Made by a program: the position numbers and the translations under genes. The notes under the pieces were generated by a model. The model searched no databases. It was not told the origin of the DNA and saw nothing but the letters and a program-made list of their open reading frames with translations. A stretch of 64,000 nucleotides of DNA from Gynuella sunshinyii YC6258 (lineage in GTDB: Bacteria > Pseudomonadota > Gammaproteobacteria > Pseudomonadales > Natronospirillaceae). Shown piece after piece: positions 23,376 through 32,873 of this stretch. Within the stretch, counting starts at the first letter, position 1. Each line of letters opens with the position of its first letter. The stretch lies in the NCBI RefSeq assembly GCF_000940805.1, contig NZ_CP007142.1, forward strand, positions 5,928,593 through 5,992,592. The letters are read 5' to 3'.

Positions 23376-24488
23376 TTAACCCTTATGTTCGTCAGCAATT
23401 CCCAGCAGCTCAAAAATATTCAGCTGGCCCTGACACTGAATAAACAACTGGTGATACAGCTCACCAGTACTCATATTGCCCCACTCCACCGCCCGCCTTA
23501 GCAGCGCCGGCACCGGGCTGTGAGGTTCTACATGGCTCAGGTAATCGGCAATGGCCGCCAGTTGCTGATACGCTTCCGCGCGGCCATAACCGTCACCACC
23601 CTGGCCACCCGAGCTTCCACCGCCGCCACCGTGAGTGGCTGGAGGCTGCGCGGCATCATCGGCAGCGTTTTCTTCACCGCTATCGTTATCCTGCAAACGA
23701 TAACCGCGCTTGCGCAGTTCGCTGTCGGTGAGCTGTTGGATATCCGCGAGCAAACCGGTCAATCCGGACAAAGACGGGGCTTCATCGCCACACAAACCCG
23801 CCAGGGTCAAACTCAGTTGATCAAAGGATGCCAGCGCTGTTTCCAGCAACTGATGCTGATACTGCAGAAAGCCACTGGGAGTGGCTGCCAGCGCCGTGTG
23901 TATATCACTGATCATCGGGCCTTCGATGGCGGCATCTTTATTGAGTTGGGCTTTGATGTGTTCATTGCGATGGGCCACTTCCCAGTCTGACCAGCAGTAA
24001 TCTTTCCGGTTGTTCTGGGTCAGTGGAATCAGCTTGATGGCCGTGGGCAGTTTGTCGTTGGCCCAGCGAAAAATATTGATCCGGTATTCCAGATCTTCAT
24101 TGACGATTTTGGGAAACAGATCGGGCCAGAACTGGTCACACAATTGCTGGATTAAAAACACCGATGGGGCGATGCCTTCAAACCCCCAGCGATAGATCTG
24201 CGCTTCCAGCAGCCACATGGCCAGTTGCAGATCCTTGGATTTTTGTTGCAGGGCGACGGTGGCGATTTCGACCACCTGGTGCCAGTCTGCCTGTTTCAGG
24301 TCATGTTCCCACTGCCCCATGGGTAGCGTCGGATCGTCTGCCTGACGGGCCAGCTGAATGGCATTGAACACACCATTGCCACGCACATTGACGCCAGTCG
24401 GTTGTTCATCACTAACAGCCTTAAGCAGTGCCGCCAGTGAGACCCCGGTCTGTTGTTCCAGTTGTTCAGACAACTGCATAGTGTCCAT
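23376..24488 (-). CDS. tssA: T6SS baseplate/tail-assembly protein TssA
   Basis: The protein has 370 residues. The N-terminal ImpA_N domain is clear (YRWGFEGIAPSVFLIQQLCD, FWPDLFPKI, YRINIFRWANDKLP). A Gly/Ser-rich linker (about 285-300) leads to a C-terminal helical segment (PALLRRAVEWGNMSTGELYH) typical of TssA. The protein primes sheath and tube assembly on the baseplate in the cytoplasm. It follows tssM by 9 bp and closes the structural part of the operon. Confidence 0.92.
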   Translation of the reverse strand: MDTMQLSEQLEQQTGVSLAALLKAVSDEQPTGVNVRGNGVFNAIQLARQADDPTLPMGQWEHDLKQADWHQVVEIATVALQQKSKDLQLAMWLLEAQIYRWGFEGIAPSVFLIQQLCDQFWPDLFPKIVNEDLEYRINIFRWANDKLPTAIKLIPLTQNNRKDYCWSDWEVAHRNEHIKAQLNKDAAIEGPMISDIHTALAATPSGFLQYQHQLLETALASFDQLSLTLAGLCGDEAPSLSGLTGLLADIQQLTDSELRKRGYRLQDNDSGEENAADDAAQPPATHGGGGGSSGGQGGDGYGRAEAYQQLAAIADYLSHVEPHSPVPALLRRAVEWGNMSTGELYHQLFIQCQGQLNIFELLGIADEHKG

Positions 24489-24497
24489 GCTAACCTC

Positions 24498-27400
24498 CTA
24501 AATGGCCGGTGCCCGGCTCGGAAAAACCGCCGGCCAGTTCAGTGGAACCCAGTTTTGTTTGCCAATATCCTGAACCTGAAAAGCCATGCTTAACCGCAAT
24601 ATGCTGTTTTGCAGATCGCGGTCTTGAGTATCATCCACCGTTTTGACGGGCACTGAAAAACTCAGTGCCAATCGATTACTGACCGGTGAACTGCTGTCCA
24701 GATACTGGCGGACAAAACGGATCAACGCCCAGTTGCCTTCCTGACGAAAACTGGCGCTGCGGCCACTCACAGTCAGATTACTTTGGCGACTGTCGAATTG
24801 CGGCTGCACGGGTGAACGTTCTGCCCAGCGTGCGGTAAACTGCACGGGCTCACCGGACAACCAGGCAAGTTCGCTACCACCATTCGGATAGAACACCTGT
24901 TCGGAACCATTACTGAGCTGCCAACGCACCACCTGTTCACTGCCTGGGCTGCGTGCCGCGGCATAGCGGAACGATAGCTGTAAATTAAGCGGCTTGATCT
25001 GACCGTCCACCAGCAGATGATTCATCAGATTGGCCACCTGATCGAGGTGACTCAAAAATTCCTGCACCTGCGGATTATTCTGGCTGTCAGCCCAGGCCAG
25101 CAACCCATCACGCTCACTTTGATAACGGCTGAAGAAGGCTTCCACGTCGAGGGGATCGGCATCGTCCGCGCTGATATCTGAAAACGGAAAATATCCGGCC
25201 AGAGTACGGTTGAACTGTTCTTTCAAGGCCAGATAAACACTCTGACTGCCGGCTTCAAGATAGTTCTGACACTGTGCCTTTGCCTGCCGGATCAGACCGG
25301 TCTGACGGACCGCAAATAAGTTGATTTCGGCGGTATCGGCTGGTTGCTCTGCCAACGTTTGCTGGCAGCTCTGATAGTCCAGCGGCAAGGCAACCTGATT
25401 CAGAAAATCGGCCAGTTGCTGTGCCTGACTGGTTTTATCTTTCAATGCCACCAGTCGGTTCAATTCATCGATAGTGCTGTACCAGAAGCGTCTGGGATCG
25501 TCACCGGAATCAAGCACTGTTGCGCCAAACCACGCGCTGTAAGGGGCGGCGAGATCACTGAGCCACTGCACCCGACTGAGTTCGGACTGAAAATAAGATG
25601 CCGTGGTCGGCGTGTCTTTCAGCGCCGGAAACAACCGTTCCTGCGCTCCCTGTCCGGGATTGAGCTGAAAGGTTTCGCGGGCCAGGTTTTTGAGTACCGC
25701 CAGACGCTGATCGGCATAGTCATCGACACAACTGATCCAGGCAGCGTGCTCACCATCGCCAATCAACTGATAATACAGAGAACGCGCCAGTATCAGATTA
25801 TCCACCGCGCGATTGAACGCATAACTCTGGGGCGCGAGTTCCTGTTGCTGCAACAGGGTTTTGTCAGCATCGGGCAGAGCCTGATCCACCAGGGTATCCA
25901 TCAGTCGCTGCACCTGCTTATGCCCCACTTTGATATACAACGGATCGACATCGGTCAGGCCGGCGGCGTTGGCGAGTTCCCGCTGATGCAACAAAAAGTT
26001 CTGGTACTCACTGAGATAGGCCAGCGCGGATTTGACCGGTTGATCATTCCAGCTGCTGAGCAGTTTTTCGCTACAGTTAAAGCGACGCCGGGTCTCAACC
26101 GTCATGAAACTCTTTTCCGACAGGCTTTTTAACGCTTCAAGCTCAAAGCGGAAATGATTGCTCCAATCGATGACCTGCCGCTCACCTGCCAGTTTAACGA
26201 TAGGATCGCCATTCCACACCACCTGCAACAGTTTATCCAGCATCGGCCGATAGCAATTTTGAACGGAAAAAGAAGGCTCAAGCGCGGGGCTGTCCAACTG
26301 CGGCCATTCCTCAATCAGGGTCTGCAGTTTCAGTTGCAGATCCAGGCAATGGTTATCCTGCTCATTACCGCCCAGCCAGGTTGAGAAAATGTAGTCGTGC
26401 CAGCCCCGGAAAGCGCGGACTTCTTTTCTGGCCGCCTGTTCACCGGCGAGATCAGCCAGTACGTTAACACCAGCAGCGGCCGTATTGATATGCAGATCCA
26501 CCAGTTCATCAGTGCGCTGAGCCAACAACTGTGGCAAGTGTTCGGCGACGATTCTGGGCATGATCAGCTGGTTATCGCGATAATCAACTTCAAGCAGCGC
26601 GTGATACAACGCCCACTCAGATGACAGATAGCGGTTTTCCAGAGAACGGCCATAAAGGTACTTCACCAGTGCATCAAACGCGCTCACTGTTTTTACTCCA
26701 ATCTGATCCTCCAGTGTCTGCGCATCATTCCTGACAGCGCGTTTCCGTAACCGCTCTGCCTGCGCAACCGGCCGGGACAACAATTCAAAATTACTTTTCT
26801 GCACCGCAAAACCCGTCAGTTGGTCCACCATATCAGACCACTGTTGTTCGGCTTCCCGGGTTGGTCTTGTCAGTGTCTGGGGAAGGTTATTGCTGATGCC
26901 TGCAATGCGGTGTTCAAGCTGGCATTTGATAGCCGGCATGATGACTTTTTCAATCGCGCCGTTGGCGACATGTCCGGCGGATAATTTAGCCGGACTGTTG
27001 CTGTTGAAGACCGGATAGGAGAACGGAATATTCCAGTACCAGTCGGACGCGCGGATCTCACCGATGAACCGCACCAGACTGAAAAACTGATCCGCCGACA
27101 GGCATTCTCTGTCCGTCAGCGTTGACGGTGTTGTGGCCTGATCGCTATGAGGATCAACGATCTGGTTGATATGCCGCAGCGCCTGAGTCTGGGTCCACAT
27201 GTCCTGTTTTAAAATCCAGCTGGTGGCCAACAACGACAAAAACAACATGGCAAACACCGCCAGCGTCACTTTCTGGATCCGTCGGATCAATTGGTTGCGT
27301 GATAACTGTGCCTGCCGGATGGGGCGGCCAATATTGCGTTCCGGATAAATTTTGCGACTGATCAGTTCAGTCAGAAATACCGGTGGCGAGCTGTGATCAA

Positions 27401-28322
27401 CCCGGCCGCAGAAATAAAGGCCACGAACTGTGGCACCGGTTTTATAAACGGTTTCATGAAATAAAATGGCGGACAGGGTTTTGAGGTTACCACGCAGCTG
27501 GTCGAAGTGTTTGGGAAACAGCACAAAGCCATCGGCATCTTCCACTTCACAGCCGTGGGCAATGAACTGACTCTGTAACTGATATAACTGCTGTTGCAGT
27601 TCATCAAAAGCGGTATCGATCCAGGCCGGTGAGAAACGTGCTTCTTCAGAACCCGGGCTGGACCAGCCAAACATCTGATCATGATAACGGGTCTGGGCAG
27701 ACCAGAAACTGACAAAACCGGGCACTTCTTCGGTCTGGGTCACCAGCAGGTAAATGGGGGTAATAAACTCCAGATGTTTTTGTAATGACCATAACTGTGT
27801 GTACAGACGTCTGGCCAGGGTCTGAAGCCGGGCCGACTCGGCCTCCAGCAAGGTAGTCGCGGAAATCATCAACACCACGGAATCCACCGGCCGTTCCGGA
27901 CGCCAGTTGTTCAATTCAGTCAGGGCATCCTGCCAGCTCTGTTTGTCGCTCAGTTCGAGATCGAGCAATATGCCCTGATCGTGCAGATTGACCGACTGGG
28001 ATTTGAACGAACGGCCGATGTCACGCTCCAGCAGTCGCACTTTCTGACCTTTGACCATGGCCTTGACGACATCTCTCTTACCGCTGCCGGGTTCGCCGAT
28101 CACCATGATCCAGGGGATGCCATAACGGGCATCCGAGTGGGTGCGTAATTGCCGTAGCAGACTTTTAATACCATCCCAGCGCCGGATACCGGCGCGGATG
28201 TTCAGACTCTGCGGCCATTTCAGGCGTAGCTGTGGCAGGCGTGCACGAAACACCATTCTGCTCAGAATGAGCAGCAGTATCAGAGCCAGCGCGGCGAGCA
28301 GATAAAACAGCAGCGTCATCAT
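24498..28322 (-). CDS. tssM: T6SS inner-membrane protein TssM (IcmF)
   Basis: This large membrane-complex protein has about 1,274 residues. An N-terminal hydrophobic segment (about 4-24) precedes the NTPase-like domain with Walker A GEPGSGKR at 76-83, where Arg replaces the usual Ser/Thr. A further membrane segment (AVFAMLFLSLLATSWIL) is near 355. The rest is the periplasmic IcmF region and a C-terminal beta domain. Only one N-terminal membrane segment is evident, where many TssM have two. The start overlaps the tssL stop (TGATG). Confidence 0.95.
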   Translation of the reverse strand: MMTLLFYLLAALALILLLILSRMVFRARLPQLRLKWPQSLNIRAGIRRWDGIKSLLRQLRTHSDARYGIPWIMVIGEPGSGKRDVVKAMVKGQKVRLLERDIGRSFKSQSVNLHDQGILLDLELSDKQSWQDALTELNNWRPERPVDSVVLMISATTLLEAESARLQTLARRLYTQLWSLQKHLEFITPIYLLVTQTEEVPGFVSFWSAQTRYHDQMFGWSSPGSEEARFSPAWIDTAFDELQQQLYQLQSQFIAHGCEVEDADGFVLFPKHFDQLRGNLKTLSAILFHETVYKTGATVRGLYFCGRVDHSSPPVFLTELISRKIYPERNIGRPIRQAQLSRNQLIRRIQKVTLAVFAMLFLSLLATSWILKQDMWTQTQALRHINQIVDPHSDQATTPSTLTDRECLSADQFFSLVRFIGEIRASDWYWNIPFSYPVFNSNSPAKLSAGHVANGAIEKVIMPAIKCQLEHRIAGISNNLPQTLTRPTREAEQQWSDMVDQLTGFAVQKSNFELLSRPVAQAERLRKRAVRNDAQTLEDQIGVKTVSAFDALVKYLYGRSLENRYLSSEWALYHALLEVDYRDNQLIMPRIVAEHLPQLLAQRTDELVDLHINTAAAGVNVLADLAGEQAARKEVRAFRGWHDYIFSTWLGGNEQDNHCLDLQLKLQTLIEEWPQLDSPALEPSFSVQNCYRPMLDKLLQVVWNGDPIVKLAGERQVIDWSNHFRFELEALKSLSEKSFMTVETRRRFNCSEKLLSSWNDQPVKSALAYLSEYQNFLLHQRELANAAGLTDVDPLYIKVGHKQVQRLMDTLVDQALPDADKTLLQQQELAPQSYAFNRAVDNLILARSLYYQLIGDGEHAAWISCVDDYADQRLAVLKNLARETFQLNPGQGAQERLFPALKDTPTTASYFQSELSRVQWLSDLAAPYSAWFGATVLDSGDDPRRFWYSTIDELNRLVALKDKTSQAQQLADFLNQVALPLDYQSCQQTLAEQPADTAEINLFAVRQTGLIRQAKAQCQNYLEAGSQSVYLALKEQFNRTLAGYFPFSDISADDADPLDVEAFFSRYQSERDGLLAWADSQNNPQVQEFLSHLDQVANLMNHLLVDGQIKPLNLQLSFRYAAARSPGSEQVVRWQLSNGSEQVFYPNGGSELAWLSGEPVQFTARWAERSPVQPQFDSRQSNLTVSGRSASFRQEGNWALIRFVRQYLDSSSPVSNRLALSFSVPVKTVDDTQDRDLQNSILRLSMAFQVQDIGKQNWVPLNWPAVFPSRAPAI

Positions 28323-29041
28323 CACACCTCGGTCAGACTTCTGAAGTCATTCAGCAGTCCAAGCCAGACCGCCAGGGATGCCAGCAGATAAACACCGGTC
28401 AACAGCACAATGCGGGTCATCCAGCGACTCAACGGCGCCAGCCGTTGCTGGCTGCCGGGTTCAATATTATGTTGGTAAGCCTGCTCAAAGGCCTGCTCCA
28501 GAACCACTGGCGGAACACCATCGGTCTGGCCGTCGACCAGATCCTGGAGTTGGTCAAAGTAAGGCTGTAACCGTTCATCTTCTTCACGCAGCTCGCCGCG
28601 AAAGCCAAGTTGCAGAACCATCAGATAGATCAATGCCAGCACTGGTTTATAGGGCAAATCCGAGTCCTGCAGTATTAACCGGTCCATATCCCGGAACAGT
28701 TCCCAGCCGGCCAGAGAAGTGTTGTAAACATGTTCCTCCAACAGGTTGTTCACCCAAGAGTTTTTACCGGCCCAGTCGGTGGTACAGATCAGTTGCTCAT
28801 CCACCAGAGCCACCAGCGCATAACGACTGCGTTGCAACGCGGCGAGCAGGTTTTCGTCGTTGTCCTGGCTTTGCAGTGCGCTGTCGATCTCCAGCTTCAA
28901 TTGCTGACAGATACCGGATGCGGAAGTGTCCGGGTCGTAATCCTCCTGTTGCCGTAATGTCTCGCGGATACGGGTGACCGCCTCGTAAGCATCCAGAAAA
29001 CGATCCAGCAGCTCGAATTCTTTATCCTGAAATTTCATCAT
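28322..29041 (-). CDS. tssL: T6SS inner-membrane protein TssL (DotU/IcmH)
   Basis: The protein has 239 residues. The cytoplasmic hook domain includes RYALVALVDEQL, FRDMDRL and YLMVLQLGFRGELREE, and a single C-terminal membrane segment (IVLLTGVYLLASLAVWLGLL) precedes a short tail. There is no OmpA-like peptidoglycan-binding extension, so another protein must anchor to the wall. It overlaps both neighbours by 1-4 bp. Confidence 0.95.
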   Translation of the reverse strand: MMKFQDKEFELLDRFLDAYEAVTRIRETLRQQEDYDPDTSASGICQQLKLEIDSALQSQDNDENLLAALQRSRYALVALVDEQLICTTDWAGKNSWVNNLLEEHVYNTSLAGWELFRDMDRLILQDSDLPYKPVLALIYLMVLQLGFRGELREEDERLQPYFDQLQDLVDGQTDGVPPVVLEQAFEQAYQHNIEPGSQQRLAPLSRWMTRIVLLTGVYLLASLAVWLGLLNDFRSLTEV

Positions 29042-30387
29042 CCGCTCCCGACGTTATTACGCACATACAAAATGATCGCCGCCGGTGTGGCACCATGATG
29101 CTCACCGATGATCTGCAGGGGCTGATCGGGCTGAATCACTTTGATGTCTTTCTGATCGATTTGCAGGGTACGGTTGTAAATGCGAAACATCATCGCACTG
29201 CCGCTCTGGTTGTAATGGAAACGTTCGGTATCGGACAGGCGTTCGGCCCGGGCACCGGGTGAACGACGATCCTTCAAAGCGGACAAGACCGGCACCGAAC
29301 CGATGCGCGCCTTATCGAGCCATTGTTCGATATCAGCGAAGGTCTGGCCACTGGCCGGCACCACTTCAATCACCAGCTCTTGCTGCAGCCATTCTGATTG
29401 GATTTGCAGCTCGAAGGTTTGCTCACGCAGGTAGGTGAATTCCTTGTAACGGAATTTAATAACGATATCGGCAATCAGCTGTCGCAGCAGACTCAATAAC
29501 GGGAAAAAACATTTGGCGGGATTGTCATGGTCGTAGGCGGCAATCTGCGGCGGAACGGGAGATTCCGTCAGGGCGGACGCGTGTCCCAGCAACTGGGCCA
29601 GCGCCTGATAGAGCGCAAACGGATGGGTTCCGGGTGCCTGTACCAGCACTTCCAGCGGTGGCAGAGAAGAGGTCAGCGCGTACAAAAACTGCCGGCTGTG
29701 ACTGTTGGTACGCGACAGTTGTATGGCTTTTTCCCGTATCAGTGCCGCCAGTTGACGCACACAATAACGCAATGACCGCTGCTGCTGAAAATCCGCACCG
29801 CGCAAATGCAACAACGGAGGATGGTAACCGGTAATGCCGTAATTTTTCTTATCAATGCCCTTGCGAACCACCATCAGCAGCAGGCAGTAATGGTTGCTAA
29901 GCTTATCAAAACTGAGACGGATATTCGGGCGCATGCGAATCACCGGTACCCGCCCCTGGCCGGAGGCTTCGTCCACCACTTCACCACCATCCATCTGAAT
30001 AAACCGCTGCACCATGCCCTGGGAACTGGCTGCGCCTTCCAGGCGGTACGGCACACACAGATAAATACCGGTAGGCTTGTTATTCTTCAGCGCCTGGCTG
30101 TCATCCAGATTACAGCTCAACGCACTCGGTACGGTTTCCTCATTTACGATGATGTGACTGCCATCGGCCATGACGGCATGCAGATCAGTGACCTCAATGA
30201 GTCCCTTATCCACCAGTGTCTGATTGAGGTCCATGGAAATCACGCCCCAATAGTAGGGCTGAATCTGAGCAATGGCCTGGCACAACTGATGCTGCCAGTA
30301 GATATCGTTCTGTTGAAAATGTTGGGGTGCCAACAGCATGCCTTCATGCCAGAGCAGCGGATTCTGTTGCAGTACTGAAATGGTCAT
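29038..30387 (-). CDS. tssK: T6SS baseplate protein TssK
   Basis: The protein has 449 residues. The start region (LLWHEGMLLAPQHFQQNDIYWQ) is the conserved TssK N-terminus that binds the baseplate wedge. The middle (YKEFTYLREQTFELQI region) and the C-terminus (PLQIIGEHHGATPAAIILYV) also fit. TssK links the baseplate to TssL/TssM. It overlaps tssJ by four bases. Confidence 0.95.
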   Translation of the reverse strand: MTISVLQQNPLLWHEGMLLAPQHFQQNDIYWQHQLCQAIAQIQPYYWGVISMDLNQTLVDKGLIEVTDLHAVMADGSHIIVNEETVPSALSCNLDDSQALKNNKPTGIYLCVPYRLEGAASSQGMVQRFIQMDGGEVVDEASGQGRVPVIRMRPNIRLSFDKLSNHYCLLLMVVRKGIDKKNYGITGYHPPLLHLRGADFQQQRSLRYCVRQLAALIREKAIQLSRTNSHSRQFLYALTSSLPPLEVLVQAPGTHPFALYQALAQLLGHASALTESPVPPQIAAYDHDNPAKCFFPLLSLLRQLIADIVIKFRYKEFTYLREQTFELQIQSEWLQQELVIEVVPASGQTFADIEQWLDKARIGSVPVLSALKDRRSPGARAERLSDTERFHYNQSGSAMMFRIYNRTLQIDQKDIKVIQPDQPLQIIGEHHGATPAAIILYVRNNVGSG

Positions 30388-30860
30388 TTTTTAAATAACC
30401 TCCTGAAAAGGCTGGTGCCGGTTTCAATCACCAGAATCTTGTCCGGTTGCAGAATGATCTGCGGTATCGTAAACGCACTGACATTAATGGGTTGTTGAGC
30501 CGCCGCATTCAGATAGTTGGCATACAGCAGCACCGCCTTGGCGTTTTTTTGCTTTCCTTTCAGTTTGGTTTTGGGAATCAGATCGCCGGGCGGAATTTCG
30601 ATGGACAGGACATCCATTTGAGTATCGAATTTGCCTTCAATCACGGCGCGATTGAGAAACCATTGCGGCGCGTTGTCAGGCAACTGCGCCAGTAATTCTT
30701 TGCGGTAAATAAACACAATATCCAGTGCGGTGGCGGTATCCTGATTGGCTTGCGGCTCACTCACCACCTCGTAACCATTGACGCCGGCACGACCCGAAAA
30801 CACCGAGCAGGCGGGAATGCTCAAGACCACAACCCATAGCAACAGATACTTGCCCATCAT
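30384..30860 (-). CDS. tssJ: T6SS outer-membrane lipoprotein TssJ
   Basis: The protein has 158 residues. A lipoprotein signal peptide ends in LSIPAC, with the lipidated Cys at position 18. The mature part is a transthyretin-like beta sandwich (ALDIVFIYRKELLAQLPDNA, IEIPPGDLIPK). TssJ anchors TssM to the outer membrane. Confidence 0.92.
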   Translation of the reverse strand: MMGKYLLLWVVVLSIPACSVFSGRAGVNGYEVVSEPQANQDTATALDIVFIYRKELLAQLPDNAPQWFLNRAVIEGKFDTQMDVLSIEIPPGDLIPKTKLKGKQKNAKAVLLYANYLNAAAQQPINVSAFTIPQIILQPDKILVIETGTSLFRRLFKK

Positions 30861-30864
30861 GCGT

Positions 30865-31257
30865 TCACCCCAGCAGAATCACGGTGTTGATACTGGGTAC
30901 CAGCACCATGCCCACCATGTTGTAAGAGTTATTGGTGGTCATGCTGGTCTGCCGTGATGCCGGCGACACACCGTGAAAAACCTTGAAGCTGCCGAGCAGA
31001 TACTGATCCGGACCGATGATGACGTTAGACACGATGCCCATGGCCACCCCGGCTTCATCACCATTGCTGATGGTGCCGAAAGTCAGCAGATTATGAACCA
31101 TGCCACCGCCGATATAGTGGTTGTAGACGTTGGGAATATGCACGCTGGCCATGGCCAGATTCGGAAATGGCAGCATGATAACGGCTACGCCGACGATGAC
31201 CTTGCAGACATCCGGAAACGCGAAACTCATGGCAATCAGTTGTGTCGTTGCAAACAT
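30865..31257 (-). CDS. DUF4150 PAAR-like spike-tip protein
   Basis: The protein has 130 residues and the DUF4150 (PAAR-like) pattern: PDVCKVIVGVAVIMLPFPNL, an MLPFPN-type turn variant, and later IGPDQYLLGSFKVFHGVSPA. PAAR-like proteins cap the VgrG spike and link effectors to it. Its place after DUF3540 and downstream of VgrG in one operon suits that role. Confidence 0.85.
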   Translation of the reverse strand: MFATTQLIAMSFAFPDVCKVIVGVAVIMLPFPNLAMASVHIPNVYNHYIGGGMVHNLLTFGTISNGDEAGVAMGIVSNVIIGPDQYLLGSFKVFHGVSPASRQTSMTTNNSYNMVGMVLVPSINTVILLG

Positions 31258-31260
31258 GGC

Positions 31261-31806
31261 TTACCCCATATGAATAATGTCACTGTCCACTTTGATTTCT
31301 TTTTTAGCCGTGATCAGTTGCCGTAAGGCCTGTAACCGCAACAGGTGCGAGGCACTCAGGCTCAGGTCACCAAATTGGCCGATAGCGGTTTTGGCGGTTT
31401 GTACCAATGTACCCGCCACGCTCATCAGTACCTGGGCAGCATTGATTTTCAGATTCCGTAAGGCATTGAGTTCAAGTTCACCGGCTGAACCAATGATGGT
31501 TTTGCGACTGCTGATCAGACTGATCTGTTCGGCCTGAATATTCAGCGCCTGTCCCTGGGGCAGACGCAGATGTACTTCTGCAGTATTGGCACGGGCAAGA
31601 ATCTGAATGACCTGACAGCCCGACTCACCCGCATGACAGACCAGAACCAGATCATCGATCATCGGTTCCACCAGACACGAAAGCGCCAGCGCGGCGGTCA
31701 TGCCATTGTTGAGTCGAATGGATGTACGGTGAATCTCCGTGACTCTGGCGGTCAGCAGATAGGCCTGAGTCGTCGAGCTTGGGAACGGATGGATATTTGG
31801 GTTCAT
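31261..31806 (-). CDS. DUF3540 T6SS-associated protein
   Basis: The protein has 181 residues from the ATG at 31806, which overlaps the stop of the pentapeptide gene; a longer frame to 31938 is not needed. The DUF3540 pattern is visible: an early OB-like part (LLTARVTEIHRTSIRLNNGM), then repeated short beta units (LNIQAEQISLISSRKTIIGS, LKINAAQVLMSVAGTL) like those of a spike helix. DUF3540, DUF2169, pentapeptide and DUF4150 genes commonly occur together as a VgrG accessory set. Confidence 0.8.
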   Translation of the reverse strand: MNPNIHPFPSSTTQAYLLTARVTEIHRTSIRLNNGMTAALALSCLVEPMIDDLVLVCHAGESGCQVIQILARANTAEVHLRLPQGQALNIQAEQISLISSRKTIIGSAGELELNALRNLKINAAQVLMSVAGTLVQTAKTAIGQFGDLSLSASHLLRLQALRQLITAKKEIKVDSDIIHMG

Positions 31807-32873
31807 GCGGCTTGCTCCCGTTGCCGGGCCGGTGCTTCGGCGGCGGCTTTGGATGATTGAGTGGTGAAGGCCCGGCGTAACCGGGCACCGCGCAACTGGG
31901 CGCGGCTGATATCGGCACAGTGCAGGCTGGCACGGCAAAAATCCGCGCGTTTAAAACGACAGTCGGTGGCGGTGACGTAACTCAGATCCGCCAGCAGAAA
32001 ATCCACTTGGGCAAAATCGCAGTGCTGTAACTGCGCCTGACGCCAGTAACTTTTCTCCAGCCGGCTGCCATTGAATTCGCAGTGCTGCAACTGCGCCTGC
32101 TGCCAGATGGAGTTTTCGAGGCTGGTCTTGTGCCATTGGCATTCGCTCAGTTGAGCCTGTAAAAACAGGGTATTGCGGGCACTGGTCTGATCAAACCGAC
32201 ATGCCAGTAATTGCGCTTTGGCAAAACTGGTTTCATCGAGCATGGTCTGACTGAAATCCACCCGTTCAAACCGACAATCGGTGAATGAACAACGACACAG
32301 AGTGATACCGGTAAGATTCTGGTCACTGAGACGGCATTTTGGAAACATCCCCTGAGTCACGATCAGACCCGTCATGTCCACCGTGGACAGGTCGGTTTCC
32401 AGACAAGCGATGTTATGCAGATGCGCATGCCGCCAACTGGCGTGTTGCAGCGTGCACTGACTCCATACACTGCTCTCTGCGTTAACGCCAGCGAGCTGAC
32501 AGGTGCTCATGTCACAGTCCATAAACTGACAGTGGGTAAGCCGGGTATCGGTAAAGTCAGCATGATTCAGATGACACTTGACCCAACTGCAACTGTCGAG
32601 CTGTGGCTGATGATCAAAACGGCTACCGGCCATACGGCTGTTAACAAACTGACAGCCTTCAAGCGTGGCTTGTTGAAACTCGGCATTGATCAGTGTGCAA
32701 TCAGAAAACACGCAATAGTGGAAGGTTGCCTGGGCAAAATGACAGACATCAAACACGCAGTTTGAAAACACCAGATTTTTCAGCACCATGGCGGAGAAAT
32801 TAAACTGCCGGAATGTCTGCTCATTAAATGGCTGACCACTTTCTGCCTGATTGAGAAACTGCTGGCGGTTCAT
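31803..32873 (-). CDS. Pentapeptide-repeat protein, T6SS spike accessory
   Basis: The protein has 356 residues from the ATG at 32873, which overlaps the upstream stop. Nearly the whole length is a pentapeptide-repeat solenoid with frequent Cys (for example FSNCVFDVCHFAQATFHYCV). Such right-handed beta-helices are rigid rods. In this operon it probably helps mount cargo on VgrG. The repeat type A(D/N)LXX is degenerate, and Cys/His/Gln are unusually common in the outer positions. Confidence 0.85.
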   Translation of the reverse strand: MNRQQFLNQAESGQPFNEQTFRQFNFSAMVLKNLVFSNCVFDVCHFAQATFHYCVFSDCTLINAEFQQATLEGCQFVNSRMAGSRFDHQPQLDSCSWVKCHLNHADFTDTRLTHCQFMDCDMSTCQLAGVNAESSVWSQCTLQHASWRHAHLHNIACLETDLSTVDMTGLIVTQGMFPKCRLSDQNLTGITLCRCSFTDCRFERVDFSQTMLDETSFAKAQLLACRFDQTSARNTLFLQAQLSECQWHKTSLENSIWQQAQLQHCEFNGSRLEKSYWRQAQLQHCDFAQVDFLLADLSYVTATDCRFKRADFCRASLHCADISRAQLRGARLRRAFTTQSSKAAAEAPARQREQAA

